Shown here piece after piece: positions 1 to 5,015 of a stretch of 5,015 nt of DNA. Each line of letters begins with the position of its first letter. The stretch's first letter is position 1. Location: contig CAIUEQ010000361.1 of assembly GCA_903898215.1 (NCBI GenBank), positions 1 through 5,015 of the forward strand, in the 5' to 3' direction. The translations under genes and the position numbers were made by a program. This stretch comes from an uncultured Bacteroidota bacterium. GTDB taxonomy: Bacteria > Bacteroidota > Bacteroidia > UKL13-3. Under the pieces are notes generated by a model that did no database searches, was not told the DNA's origin, and worked only from the letters and a program-made list of their open reading frames with translations.

Positions 1-1
1 A

Positions 2-439
2 TGGAAAAATGATCAACGAATTTTTGATTTGGCAAAAAAACTTTCCGTACTTGGATATGAATGTTATTTTTCAACGATGATAAAAGAAGAAGCGGGAAAG
101 TTTGATGGCTATGATATTGTATTTGAAGACAGAGAAAATTATTTAAAAAACATGTCACAATCATTATACACGATTGCATTCATAGCTATTAATGAAGGTT
201 GGAATCGTGTTTCTCATGAAAGTATTTTAGTTGGCACAACCCTAATAGGAAATGATGCAGGAGGCTTAGGTGATTTATTAAACGAGTCGGGAAGTTTAAT
301 TGCAAATCAAACTCAACAATTTATTGATCATATTATAAATAATCATCAAACGCATGTTGAACAAAATTTCATTCAAAAGTATGATGAACAAAATGCAGAG
401 ATTTTTTTAAATCCTATCGTTGAGTTCTTAAACAAATAA
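2..439 (+). CDS. Glycosyltransferase, GT4-like (GT-B fold), C-terminal part; 5' end outside window
   Basis: The reading frame is open from base 2 to the TAA at 437-439, so about 145 C-terminal residues are visible and the start lies upstream of the window. A TTG at 29 is in frame, but the frame is open before it, so it is not a credible start. The visible part contains the nucleotide-sugar-binding half of a GT-B glycosyltransferase. The stretch NEGWNRVSHE carries the E-x7-E pair (visible residues 65 and 73), followed by a glycine-rich segment, IGNDAGGLGDLL. This arrangement is typical of the GT4 family, which transfers a sugar from an activated donor during cell-surface polysaccharide or glycolipid synthesis, in the cytoplasm or at the inner membrane face. 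Donor and acceptor cannot be read from this part. It faces two glycosyltransferases on the other strand, with only 2 bp between stop codons, which supports a polysaccharide locus. Family call fairly sure; exact role unknown. Confidence 0.8.
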   Translation, partial: WKNDQRIFDLAKKLSVLGYECYFSTMIKEEAGKFDGYDIVFEDRENYLKNMSQSLYTIAFIAINEGWNRVSHESILVGTTLIGNDAGGLGDLLNESGSLIANQTQQFIDHIINNHQTHVEQNFIQKYDEQNAEIFLNPIVEFLNK

Positions 440-441
440 TT

Positions 442-1185
442 TTATTTTAAAATTTTATAACGGATATAATATTTCAGGTATCTCCAAATCCATAAATATC
501 TGAATTGTGTTCCATATTGCCATTGAACAATCATCTTTTCATGGTACATGTCTTTTATTTTACTTACAGATTTCGAATCATTATGATAACGAAAACGGGC
601 AATATTCTCATCAATAAATTTTGCTTCGCGATGTTTCAATAACCATAAAATAAGTTCATAATCCATCACATAATTTAAATCTTCGCGTATCAAAGGAACT
701 CTGGTTAAAAACTTCTTATTAAAGAAACATGCAGGTTGATGTATTTTTGGAAGCATCTTATATTTAAGTAATTCCAGATAATCAACTTGTGCTCCAAGTG
801 GCTTGCTAAAAGCAACACTATGCTCATCAATATTTGTACATCTCCCATAAACGATTGCTATATCAGGTTGCTGAATAAAAGCATTCACAATTTTCTCTAC
901 TGCATTAATTTCTAATAAATCATCAGAATTTAAATATGCAAAAATATCTCCGGTGCATTTCTCGAAACCTTTGTTTATAGCATGAGATTGGCCATTATCT
1001 TTTTCACTTACCCAATAAGTTAATTGGCTTTCATATTTTTTAATGATGCTAATACTGCCATCAGTTGAGCCTCCATCAATAATAATGTATTCTATATTTT
1101 TATAAGTTTGATTAAGCACCGATAAGATCGTTTCCTCAAGAAATTTCGCTTGATTAAAAGAAGGTGTGACAATGCTGACTTTCAT
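442..1185 (-). CDS. Glycosyltransferase family 2 (GT-A fold)
   Basis: A complete 247-residue protein with an ATG start (1183-1185). The N-terminus MKVSIVTPSFNQ followed by IDGGSTDGS (residues 36-44) is the classical GT2 nucleotide-binding start. The metal-binding DxD-type motif is NSDD (86-89), and DYELIL (175-180) probably holds the acceptor-side catalytic acid. RYHNDSKS follows near residue 199. The C-terminus (about 222-247) is rich in Tyr, Trp, Arg and Lys, suggesting loose contact with the inner membrane. Such enzymes add one sugar from a UDP- or dTDP-activated donor to a lipid-linked or polysaccharide acceptor. The length of about 250 residues is normal for a single-domain GT2. It lies 7 bp downstream of another GT2 gene on the same strand, so the two are likely co-transcribed. 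There is no clear Shine-Dalgarno sequence, as is common in this phylum. Family call secure; sugar specificity not inferable. Confidence 0.92.
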   Translation of the reverse strand: MKVSIVTPSFNQAKFLEETILSVLNQTYKNIEYIIIDGGSTDGSISIIKKYESQLTYWVSEKDNGQSHAINKGFEKCTGDIFAYLNSDDLLEINAVEKIVNAFIQQPDIAIVYGRCTNIDEHSVAFSKPLGAQVDYLELLKYKMLPKIHQPACFFNKKFLTRVPLIREDLNYVMDYELILWLLKHREAKFIDENIARFRYHNDSKSVSKIKDMYHEKMIVQWQYGTQFRYLWIWRYLKYYIRYKILK

Positions 1186-1192
1186 TTATTAG

Positions 1193-1957
1193 TTATAATA
1201 ATTTGTACTTAGGATTAAAACTCTCGTGCCAATTGTGATTCAAACCAAATTGTCGGTTACGAATAATATGATAACCACTTTTCATAAAACGTTCCCACAA
1301 TTCATCGTCTTCTCTCCCCCACTCAGTATACGTTTCATTTAATTTTCCAACTTTTATAAATTCGCTTTTATAACAGGCTAACATTCCTTTTCCACCATAT
1401 TGCATCCAATGCCCTATTTCATTTTTATCTTTTGGCAGATAAAAAACAATTGGATACCAAACATTTTTCGGGGAAGTAAAATGATTACAAATACTTACAA
1501 TATTTTCAGGCAAACTCATATCAGCATCACAAATAAAAATAATTTCAGCTGTACTTTGTTCAACAGCTTTATTAAACGAAAATGCTCTTGAAAATTTAAT
1601 AGGTTGAGAAACAAATTTCAGTTCTCCCTTCCATTTATTTTTGATCTCTGTTTCTAAATTACTTACATCATTACTTCCACAATCAAACACCGAAAGTTCT
1701 ATCAATTCATGATATTTAATAGTGTTCAAGCTTTCAATAAAATGGGTTAAAAATAAATCGCTTCTATTATAAATACCAACACAAATAGAAACAGGATGTA
1801 ATTTTTTAATTTTAAAAATTGAGTAAAAGCAAAATGAAAACAAGGCAGATAAATCATTCCATAAAGTAAACATACCAAATTTTCGTTGTGGCGATTTACC
1901 TATCCACCAAAGCGGATATTTTATAAAATTGGGTATGATAGATTTTATTTTAAGCAT
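1193..1957 (-). CDS. GT2-type glycosyltransferase with galactosyltransferase/chondroitin-polymerase-like C-terminal motif
   Basis: I start this gene at the ATG at 1955-1957 (254 residues). A TTG at 1970-1972 in the same frame would add five residues, but it lies inside the inverted repeat that begins at 1966 and is less credible. Residues 38-52 are hydrophobic and aromatic and may touch the membrane. The catalytic part runs from about 55: VSICVGIYNRSD, then FDCGSND (91-97), then the metal-binding DADM (144-147). WGREDDELWERF (213-224) and NHNWH (240-244) follow. The W-G-x-E-D-D-E/D-L signature after a DxDM motif is seen in the galactosyltransferase C-terminal domain and in bacterial chondroitin-polymerase-like or N-acetylgalactosaminyltransferase enzymes, so a hexose or HexNAc transfer is plausible but not proven. 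It is the first gene of a two-gene unit with the GT2 gene 7 bp downstream. Its upstream region is occupied by the repeat-bounded GxxExxY unit. Confidence 0.87.
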   Translation of the reverse strand: MLKIKSIIPNFIKYPLWWIGKSPQRKFGMFTLWNDLSALFSFCFYSIFKIKKLHPVSICVGIYNRSDLFLTHFIESLNTIKYHELIELSVFDCGSNDVSNLETEIKNKWKGELKFVSQPIKFSRAFSFNKAVEQSTAEIIFICDADMSLPENIVSICNHFTSPKNVWYPIVFYLPKDKNEIGHWMQYGGKGMLACYKSEFIKVGKLNETYTEWGREDDELWERFMKSGYHIIRNRQFGLNHNWHESFNPKYKLL

Positions 1958-1965
1958 ATAATTTA

Positions 1966-2004
1966 ACCACAAAGTTCACTAAGATTTACACTAAGAACTC
2001 GAAG
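1966..2004 (+). repeat. Left arm of 39-bp imperfect inverted repeat
   Basis: Read on the minus strand it consists of four units that begin with CTT: CTTCGAGTT, CTTAGTGTAAAT, CTTAGTGAA and CTTTGTGGT, of length 9, 12, 9 and 9. It pairs with 2504-2542. It is the more degenerate of the two arms, with CTTAG or CTTCG in three units where the other arm has CTTTG. Its outer end lies 8 bp upstream of the ATG of the glycosyltransferase gene, so it forms nearly all of that gene's leader or promoter region. Confidence 0.8.
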
Positions 2005-2015
2005 TAATATATAAT

Positions 2016-2435
2016 TTAAATCCTTCCGTTTATTACTCTTCTAACTCCATCTTTTAACAACAAAACATTAAAGTTAATCAGCAAACCAAGTTTACATCCT
2101 GACAGCTTCAAATAAGTAAGTACTTGAGCAAGGTGAATATCATTTAATGCATCAACTGATTTAACCTCGATAACAAATTTATTCTCAACCATGATATCGA
2201 TTCTATACCCACATTCAAGTTTAATCTCTTTATAAATGAGTGGCAATGCTTTTTCTTTTTGAACTAATAATCCACATGTAGTTAATTCATAAAAAAGACA
2301 CTCTTGATATGCAGATTCCAATAATCCGGGACCTAAATTTCGATGCACTTTTAATGCCGCTTCAAAACAAATTTTCGAAATTGCATTTTCATTTAATTCA
2401 GTTTGAGTATTCATTTCTAGGCTATTATTAAACAT
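2016..2435 (-). CDS. GxxExxY family protein (PD-(D/E)XK nuclease-like small protein)
   Basis: A complete protein of 139 residues, or 132 if the second ATG (2412-2414) is used. The first ATG (2433-2435) follows an A-rich stretch, AAAAAGATTAA; neither site has a convincing ribosome-binding sequence. The family signature G-x-x-E-x-x-Y is present as GLLESAY (37-43), preceded by ALKVHRNLGP. A nuclease-like core follows: YRIDIMV with Asp80, then VIEVKSV with Glu90-Val91-Lys92, then LAQVLTYLKLSG with Gln104 and Tyr108. Together these match the PD-(D/E)XK fold to which this family is assigned, with the D...ExK residues retained, so catalysis is possible. The biological role of the family is not established; I do not assign a substrate. 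It is the only gene inside the inverted repeat 1966-2542 and is co-oriented with ruvB 115 bp upstream. Length is normal for the family, so it appears intact. Confidence 0.88.
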   Translation of the reverse strand: MFNNSLEMNTQTELNENAISKICFEAALKVHRNLGPGLLESAYQECLFYELTTCGLLVQKEKALPLIYKEIKLECGYRIDIMVENKFVIEVKSVDALNDIHLAQVLTYLKLSGCKLGLLINFNVLLLKDGVRRVINGRI

Positions 2436-2461
2436 TTAATCTTTTTATACTTTTACTATAT

Positions 2462-2473
2462 AAGATTAATCTT
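2462..2473. repeat. Perfect 12-bp palindrome AAGATTAATCTT upstream of the GxxExxY gene
   Basis: AAGATTAATCTT equals its own reverse complement and lies 27 bp upstream of the first possible ATG of the GxxExxY gene. TTAATCTTTT occurs at 2466-2475 and again at 2436-2445, exactly 30 bp apart, so a half-site is repeated next to the start codon. The arrangement could be an operator, but the region is very AT-rich and chance is a real alternative. Confidence 0.3.
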
Positions 2474-2503
2474 TTATTCTAAAAACACTTACCACTTTTC
2501 ATT

Positions 2504-2542
2504 CTTTGTGTTCTTTGTGTAAGTCTTTGCGTTCTTTGTGGT
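2504..2542 (-). repeat. Right arm of 39-bp imperfect inverted repeat
   Basis: On the plus strand it reads CTTTGTGTT, CTTTGTGTAAGT, CTTTGCGTT and CTTTGTGGT, units of 9, 12, 9 and 9 bp. It is the reverse complement of 1966-2004 apart from 8 mismatches, and its units are much more uniform than those of the left arm. It starts directly after eight A residues (T on the coding strand) that follow the ruvB stop codon, so it lies in the 3' untranslated region of ruvB. I know similar CTTTGTG-rich intergenic repeats from Bacteroidota genomes; copy number here cannot be judged from one window. Confidence 0.82.
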
Positions 2543-2550
2543 AAAAAAAA

Positions 2551-3573
2551 TCAAAACAATGAATTTCTGTGTTGAGGCAAAATCCCGAAATGCTTATACG
2601 CCAACTCTGTTACTTCTCGCCCTCTGGGAGTTCTCATCAAAAAACCTTCTTGAATTAAATACGGCTCATACACTTCCTCTATCGTTCCATTCTCTTCACC
2701 AATTGCAGTAGCAATCGTATTGATTCCAACAGGACCACCTTTAAATTTTTCGATGATGGTACGCAAAATTTTATTGTCCATTTCATCTAAACCTTGTGCG
2801 TCAACATTTAATGCATTGAGTGCATATTTTGCAATGTCGAGTGTGATTGTTCCATCACCTTTTATCTGTGCAAAATCGCGGGTTCTGCGAAGTAATGCAT
2901 TTCCAATTCTGGGAGTTCCCCTGCTTCTTCTTGCAATTTCTTCAGCAGCCGATTCATGAATATGCATATTGATGATACTTGCCGAACGTGTGATAATTTT
3001 TTTCATCAACACCTTATCGTAATATTCTAAACGAGCATTTATACCAAACCGTGCACGTAATGGAGCTGTTAATAAACCGGAACGAGTTGTTGCTCCAATT
3101 AATGTAAATGGATTTATTTCTAATTGAATACTTCTGGCATTCGGCCCAGAATCAATCATGATATCGATTTTATAATCTTCCATTGCAGAGTATAAAAACT
3201 CTTCCACAACGGGACTCAATCGATGTATCTCATCAATAAAAAGAACATCTCCTTTTTCGAGGTTCGTTAATAATCCGGCTAAGTCACCGGGCTTTTCCAA
3301 AACAGGCCCTGATGTTGTTCGGATATTTGCTCCCAACTCTTGAGCGATGATATATGACAGTGTTGTTTTTCCTAAACCCGGAGGGCCATGAAGCAAAACA
3401 TGGTCAAGCGCTTCTTCACGTTGAGCAGCAGCCTGAACAAATACTTTAAGGTTCTCAATTATTTTTTCCTGACCAGTAAAATCACCAAAAGTTTTTGGAC
3501 GCAATACTCGCTCCAATTCCTGTTCGATGGGTGTGAGGTTATCTTCTTCCGGATCTAAATTTGAATTTCGCAC
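2551..3573 (-). CDS. ruvB: Holliday junction branch migration DNA helicase RuvB
   Basis: RuvB is the AAA+ ATPase that, as hexameric rings with RuvA, drives branch migration of Holliday junctions in recombinational repair before RuvC cuts them. The protein has 340 residues, the usual length. Walker A is GPPGLGKT (63-70) and Walker B is LFIDEIHR (111-118). Sensor 1 is GATTRSG (160-166). PLRARFG (171-177) carries the arginine-finger region, and RGTPRIGNALLRR (218-230) the sensor 2 region. The C-terminal winged-helix domain (about 265-335) includes GGPVGINTIATAIGEE and the FLMRTPRGR segment. All key residues are intact. The start is the GTG at 3571-3573: an in-frame TGA at 3577-3579 rules out a longer form, and there is no in-frame ATG before residue 130. 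ruvA and ruvC are not in the window, so it is not in a ruv operon here. The family call is certain. Confidence 0.98.
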   Translation of the reverse strand: MRNSNLDPEEDNLTPIEQELERVLRPKTFGDFTGQEKIIENLKVFVQAAAQREEALDHVLLHGPPGLGKTTLSYIIAQELGANIRTTSGPVLEKPGDLAGLLTNLEKGDVLFIDEIHRLSPVVEEFLYSAMEDYKIDIMIDSGPNARSIQLEINPFTLIGATTRSGLLTAPLRARFGINARLEYYDKVLMKKIITRSASIINMHIHESAAEEIARRSRGTPRIGNALLRRTRDFAQIKGDGTITLDIAKYALNALNVDAQGLDEMDNKILRTIIEKFKGGPVGINTIATAIGEENGTIEEVYEPYLIQEGFLMRTPRGREVTELAYKHFGILPQHRNSLF

Positions 3574-3577
3574 AGGT

Positions 3578-3585
3578 CAAATATA
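3578..3585 (-). promoter_or_regulatory. TAnnTTTG-type -7 promoter box upstream of ruvB
   Basis: On the minus strand the bases read TATATTTG, a perfect match to the Bacteroidota sigma-ABfr -7 consensus TAnnTTTG. Only four bases separate it from the GTG start of ruvB, so transcription would begin at or very near the start codon and the mRNA would be almost leaderless. I find no TTG at the usual distance upstream (the nearest is 26 bp away), so half of the promoter signal is missing. A chance match in AT-rich DNA is possible. Confidence 0.35.
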
Positions 3586-3662
3586 AGTTAGTGTGAATTA
3601 AAAATGAAAAGCAATTTATGAATATGCTATTTTCAAAATTCAGGTTTTACAAAAATATTTTC

Positions 3663-3770
3663 AGATTTCACCTTTGTTCGAAATGACATTTTTTTTGAAT
3701 GAATAGGCGCGCGAAGTGCGCCTATTTATCTCGTCTGCGAATCTGTCATTCAGAACAAAGTGAGGAATCT
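3663..3770. repeat. Nested palindromic intergenic repeat (interspersed-repeat-like)
   Basis: The segment 3663-3688 resembles the reverse complement of 3744-3770: both read AGATT, CTTTGTTC and AATGACA in the same order, with a few mismatches and a short gap. Inside these arms, and nearly centred on the same point, is a second perfect inverted repeat at 3702-3726. The sequence TGTCATTC...GAGGAATCT of the right arm resembles a repeat found between genes in many bacteria, known to me from general experience and not searched here. It fills much of the 231-bp gap between the deiminase stop and ruvB. Nothing in it appears to code for protein. It may be a non-autonomous element or a structured 3' end; the nested symmetry is directly visible, the function is not. 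Confidence 0.6.
3702..3726. other. GC-rich hairpin with perfect 9-bp stem, possible transcript end structure
   Basis: AATAGGCGC pairs perfectly with GCGCCTATT across a 7-base loop. It is one of the few GC-rich spots in an AT-rich gap and lies about 80 bases downstream of the deiminase stop codon. On the minus strand it is followed by CATTC and a run of A, not T, so it is not a standard intrinsic terminator in that direction. On the plus strand only a short TTTATCTC follows. It may still halt polymerase or protect an mRNA 3' end. Confidence 0.5.
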
Positions 3771-3804
3771 AAATTTGAATGATGAAAGAGAAAAAATATT
3801 ACTA

Positions 3805-5015
3805 TTATTTCTGAATTATCAATTTACGGGTGCTAATTTTTATTCCGTTTACAATCATCGAATAAAAATAAACACCATTGTTAAAATTGCTAGCATCAAT
3901 AGCTTCTTTATACATTCCTGCTTGCAAATTATTTTTTGAGATGGTGAACATTTCTTTTCCAAGAATGTCAGTTACGATAATTTTTACTGATGCATTTTCA
4001 ATCAGATCAAAAGGAATAACAAAAGTATTTGATGCAGGATTTGGGTATGCTCCGAACAAATAATTTTTCTCTGTTACCCTATCTAAATTATTTACACCGA
4101 GTGTAAGATTATCTGTACTGTCTGTAAAATAAACCTGATAATAACCTTCGGGCGCAGAGATTGGTTTTACAGCAGTTTTACCATCGTTTGTGGTTGCACT
4201 CAAATAATAAATAAACCAATCCTGAGTAGTTAAAGTACCGGGTTGAATATCTCCGATAAAATAACCAGCGCTATCTGTTAAATTAAATGAAGTGTAATGT
4301 CCATCATGTCTTTTTCTCCAATAACATTTTGCATTTGCAATTCCGTTGTGATTAGAAATTTTAGCAACAATATGATACGATGATTGGATAGGTTGTTTTC
4401 CATCGATGCTCGGATGCCAGAATAACACCGGATTTTCGGCAGGAATTTGCATCGTGATACAATGAATTGCTCCTCCTCCATTATTAGTTGTAATGTTTCT
4501 TGAGTCGATTGGAATTACTTTATATCCTGGTAATAATTTTTGATACAATGCTGTAACCTCTGCTGTTTGTGCTTGATTGCCGTCAACTTCATCTGAATAA
4601 GAAGGATATAAAAACAATTTGTTAGCTGTTACTCCATTGATAAAAGTTCGTGCATCATAATCCATCGAATCGCAAGTGGTATAATAGGTACCATCATCTT
4701 TTGTTGGATCAGGTATTCTATAAATACGATACGGACGATTATAAATAGATTTTAAAGCAGTTAGATATTGATAATTATCTTCAATGATTTTTTTGTCGGG
4801 TGAAGTAACTGTATCTGGATATTTAGCAACAAACATTGTTTGCTCATCCATCAATTTTACATACAGATCTATATGCCCTGTTCCTCCATCACAATTTAAT
4901 TTATTAAGGTTTATTAACCCGGTATCGTTAAATAAATTATGAATGGTATCTAAAGTTCTTTGTTTACTCCAGGCTGGACTATGATTGCTTGGAGATGAAT
5001 TCGCCTCGATGAAAA
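3805..5015 (-). CDS. Secreted agmatine deiminase / peptidylarginine deiminase-like protein with T9SS sorting domain, N-terminus outside window
   Basis: The frame is open from the TAA at 3805-3807 to the right edge, giving 402 visible residues; the start and any signal peptide lie beyond it. A TTG at 4852-4854 and the ATG next to it are internal, because upstream codons encode conserved family sequence. Catalytic residues of the guanidine-modifying (PAD_porph/AguA) superfamily are visible: GTGHID with His47 and Asp49, a probable substrate-site Asn126 in TFING, and the nucleophile Cys185 in GGGAIHC (codon 4459-4461). These enzymes hydrolyse a guanidino group to a ureido group plus ammonia. An Ig-like segment (about 211-298) follows, then a Por-type sorting tail (about 319-402) with YPNPAS, NNGVYFY and KLIIQK. 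This predicts type IX secretion to the surface or medium. The domain order resembles Porphyromonas PPAD. The His-to-Cys spacing of 138 is closer to agmatine deiminases as I recall them, so peptide versus small-molecule substrate remains open. Confidence 0.9.
   Translation of the reverse strand, partial: FIEANSSPSNHSPAWSKQRTLDTIHNLFNDTGLINLNKLNCDGGTGHIDLYVKLMDEQTMFVAKYPDTVTSPDKKIIEDNYQYLTALKSIYNRPYRIYRIPDPTKDDGTYYTTCDSMDYDARTFINGVTANKLFLYPSYSDEVDGNQAQTAEVTALYQKLLPGYKVIPIDSRNITTNNGGGAIHCITMQIPAENPVLFWHPSIDGKQPIQSSYHIVAKISNHNGIANAKCYWRKRHDGHYTSFNLTDSAGYFIGDIQPGTLTTQDWFIYYLSATTNDGKTAVKPISAPEGYYQVYFTDSTDNLTLGVNNLDRVTEKNYLFGAYPNPASNTFVIPFDLIENASVKIIVTDILGKEMFTISKNNLQAGMYKEAIDASNFNNGVYFYSMIVNGIKISTRKLIIQK

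Larger units (their letters stand above)
1966..2542. mobile_element. Putative inverted-repeat-bounded unit carrying a GxxExxY gene
   Basis: A 39-bp segment at 1966-2004 matches the reverse complement of 2504-2542 at 31 of 39 positions without gaps. The two copies enclose exactly one gene, the GxxExxY protein at 2016-2435. The outer ends read ACCACAAAG on the left and CTTTGTGGT on the right. The unit stops 8 bp before the presumed ATG of the glycosyltransferase gene (gap 1958-1965) and 8 bp after the ruvB stop (gap 2543-2550, all A on the plus strand). I see no clear target-site duplication: the flanks are ATAATTTA and AAAAAAAA. No transposase is encoded. What is seen is the inverted repeat and its tight fit around one gene; that this moves as a unit is inference. 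It could instead be a gene lying between two members of a common intergenic repeat family. Confidence 0.5.

Noticed and set aside
440..460. AT-only palindromes such as ATTTTAAAAT near the convergent stops, as a bidirectional terminator
   Set aside because: There is no GC-containing stem, and the sequence lies in the GT2 coding region; such palindromes are expected in AT-rich DNA.
1400..1591. Plus-strand open frame of 63 codons
   Set aside because: It lies wholly antisense to the well-supported glycosyltransferase gene at 1193-1957 and shows no recognisable family features.
1958..1972. TTG start at 1970-1972 for the glycosyltransferase gene
   Set aside because: It lies within the inverted repeat and adds only five residues; the ATG at 1955-1957 is the simpler start.
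1966..2542. CRISPR array or tandem-repeat locus based on the CTTTGTG units
   Set aside because: The units are contiguous without unique spacers and occur only as two inverted arms around a gene.
2720..2959. Plus-strand open frame of 79 codons
   Set aside because: It is antisense to the conserved ruvB coding region; its openness follows from ruvB codon content.
3878..4063. Plus-strand open frame of 61 codons
   Set aside because: It is antisense to the sorting domain of the deiminase gene, with no independent support.
4278..4481. Minus-strand open frame of 67 codons
   Set aside because: It is an alternative frame inside the deiminase gene, which has clear catalytic and sorting motifs.
4849..4854. 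TTG/ATG at 4849-4854 as the start of the deiminase
   Set aside because: The frame stays open to the window edge, and the upstream codons encode GTGHIDLY with the catalytic His and Asp, so these are internal codons.

Overview
The window is AT-rich (about two-thirds A+T by eye) and looks like a member of the Bacteroidota. The main support is a protein with a type IX secretion (Por) C-terminal sorting domain. A perfect TAnnTTTG-type promoter box, weak Shine-Dalgarno sequences and a RuvB of Bacteroidota type agree with this. I cannot place it below phylum with confidence.

Layout from left to right. (1) 2-1957 is the edge of a surface-polysaccharide locus. It holds the 3' end of a plus-strand GT4-type glycosyltransferase, whose stop lies 2 bp from the stop of a convergent pair of minus-strand GT2 glycosyltransferases. 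That pair is separated by 7 bp and is likely one transcript. (2) 1966-2542 is a compact unit of about 577 bp. A GxxExxY / PD-(D/E)XK-like small protein is enclosed by a 39-bp imperfect inverted repeat built from CTTTGTG-type units. The unit ends 8 bp from the gene on each side. (3) 2551-3573 is ruvB, the Holliday-junction branch-migration motor, starting with GTG just downstream of a TATATTTG box. (4) 3574-3804 is intergenic and holds a nested palindromic repeat of about 108 bp with a perfect 9-bp central hairpin. (5) 3805 to the right edge is the 3' part of a secreted deiminase of the agmatine deiminase / Porphyromonas peptidylarginine deiminase superfamily, followed by an Ig-like segment and a T9SS sorting tail.

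All genes except the first are on the minus strand, so transcription runs from the deiminase through ruvB and the GxxExxY unit to the glycosyltransferases. The functions do not form one pathway: a secreted enzyme, a housekeeping repair gene, an apparently inserted repeat-bounded unit and a polysaccharide locus lie side by side. The most unusual part is the inverted-repeat-bounded GxxExxY unit, which has the shape of a minimal mobile or repeat-associated element although it encodes no recognisable transposase. The palindrome upstream of ruvB looks like a second, unrelated interspersed repeat family.
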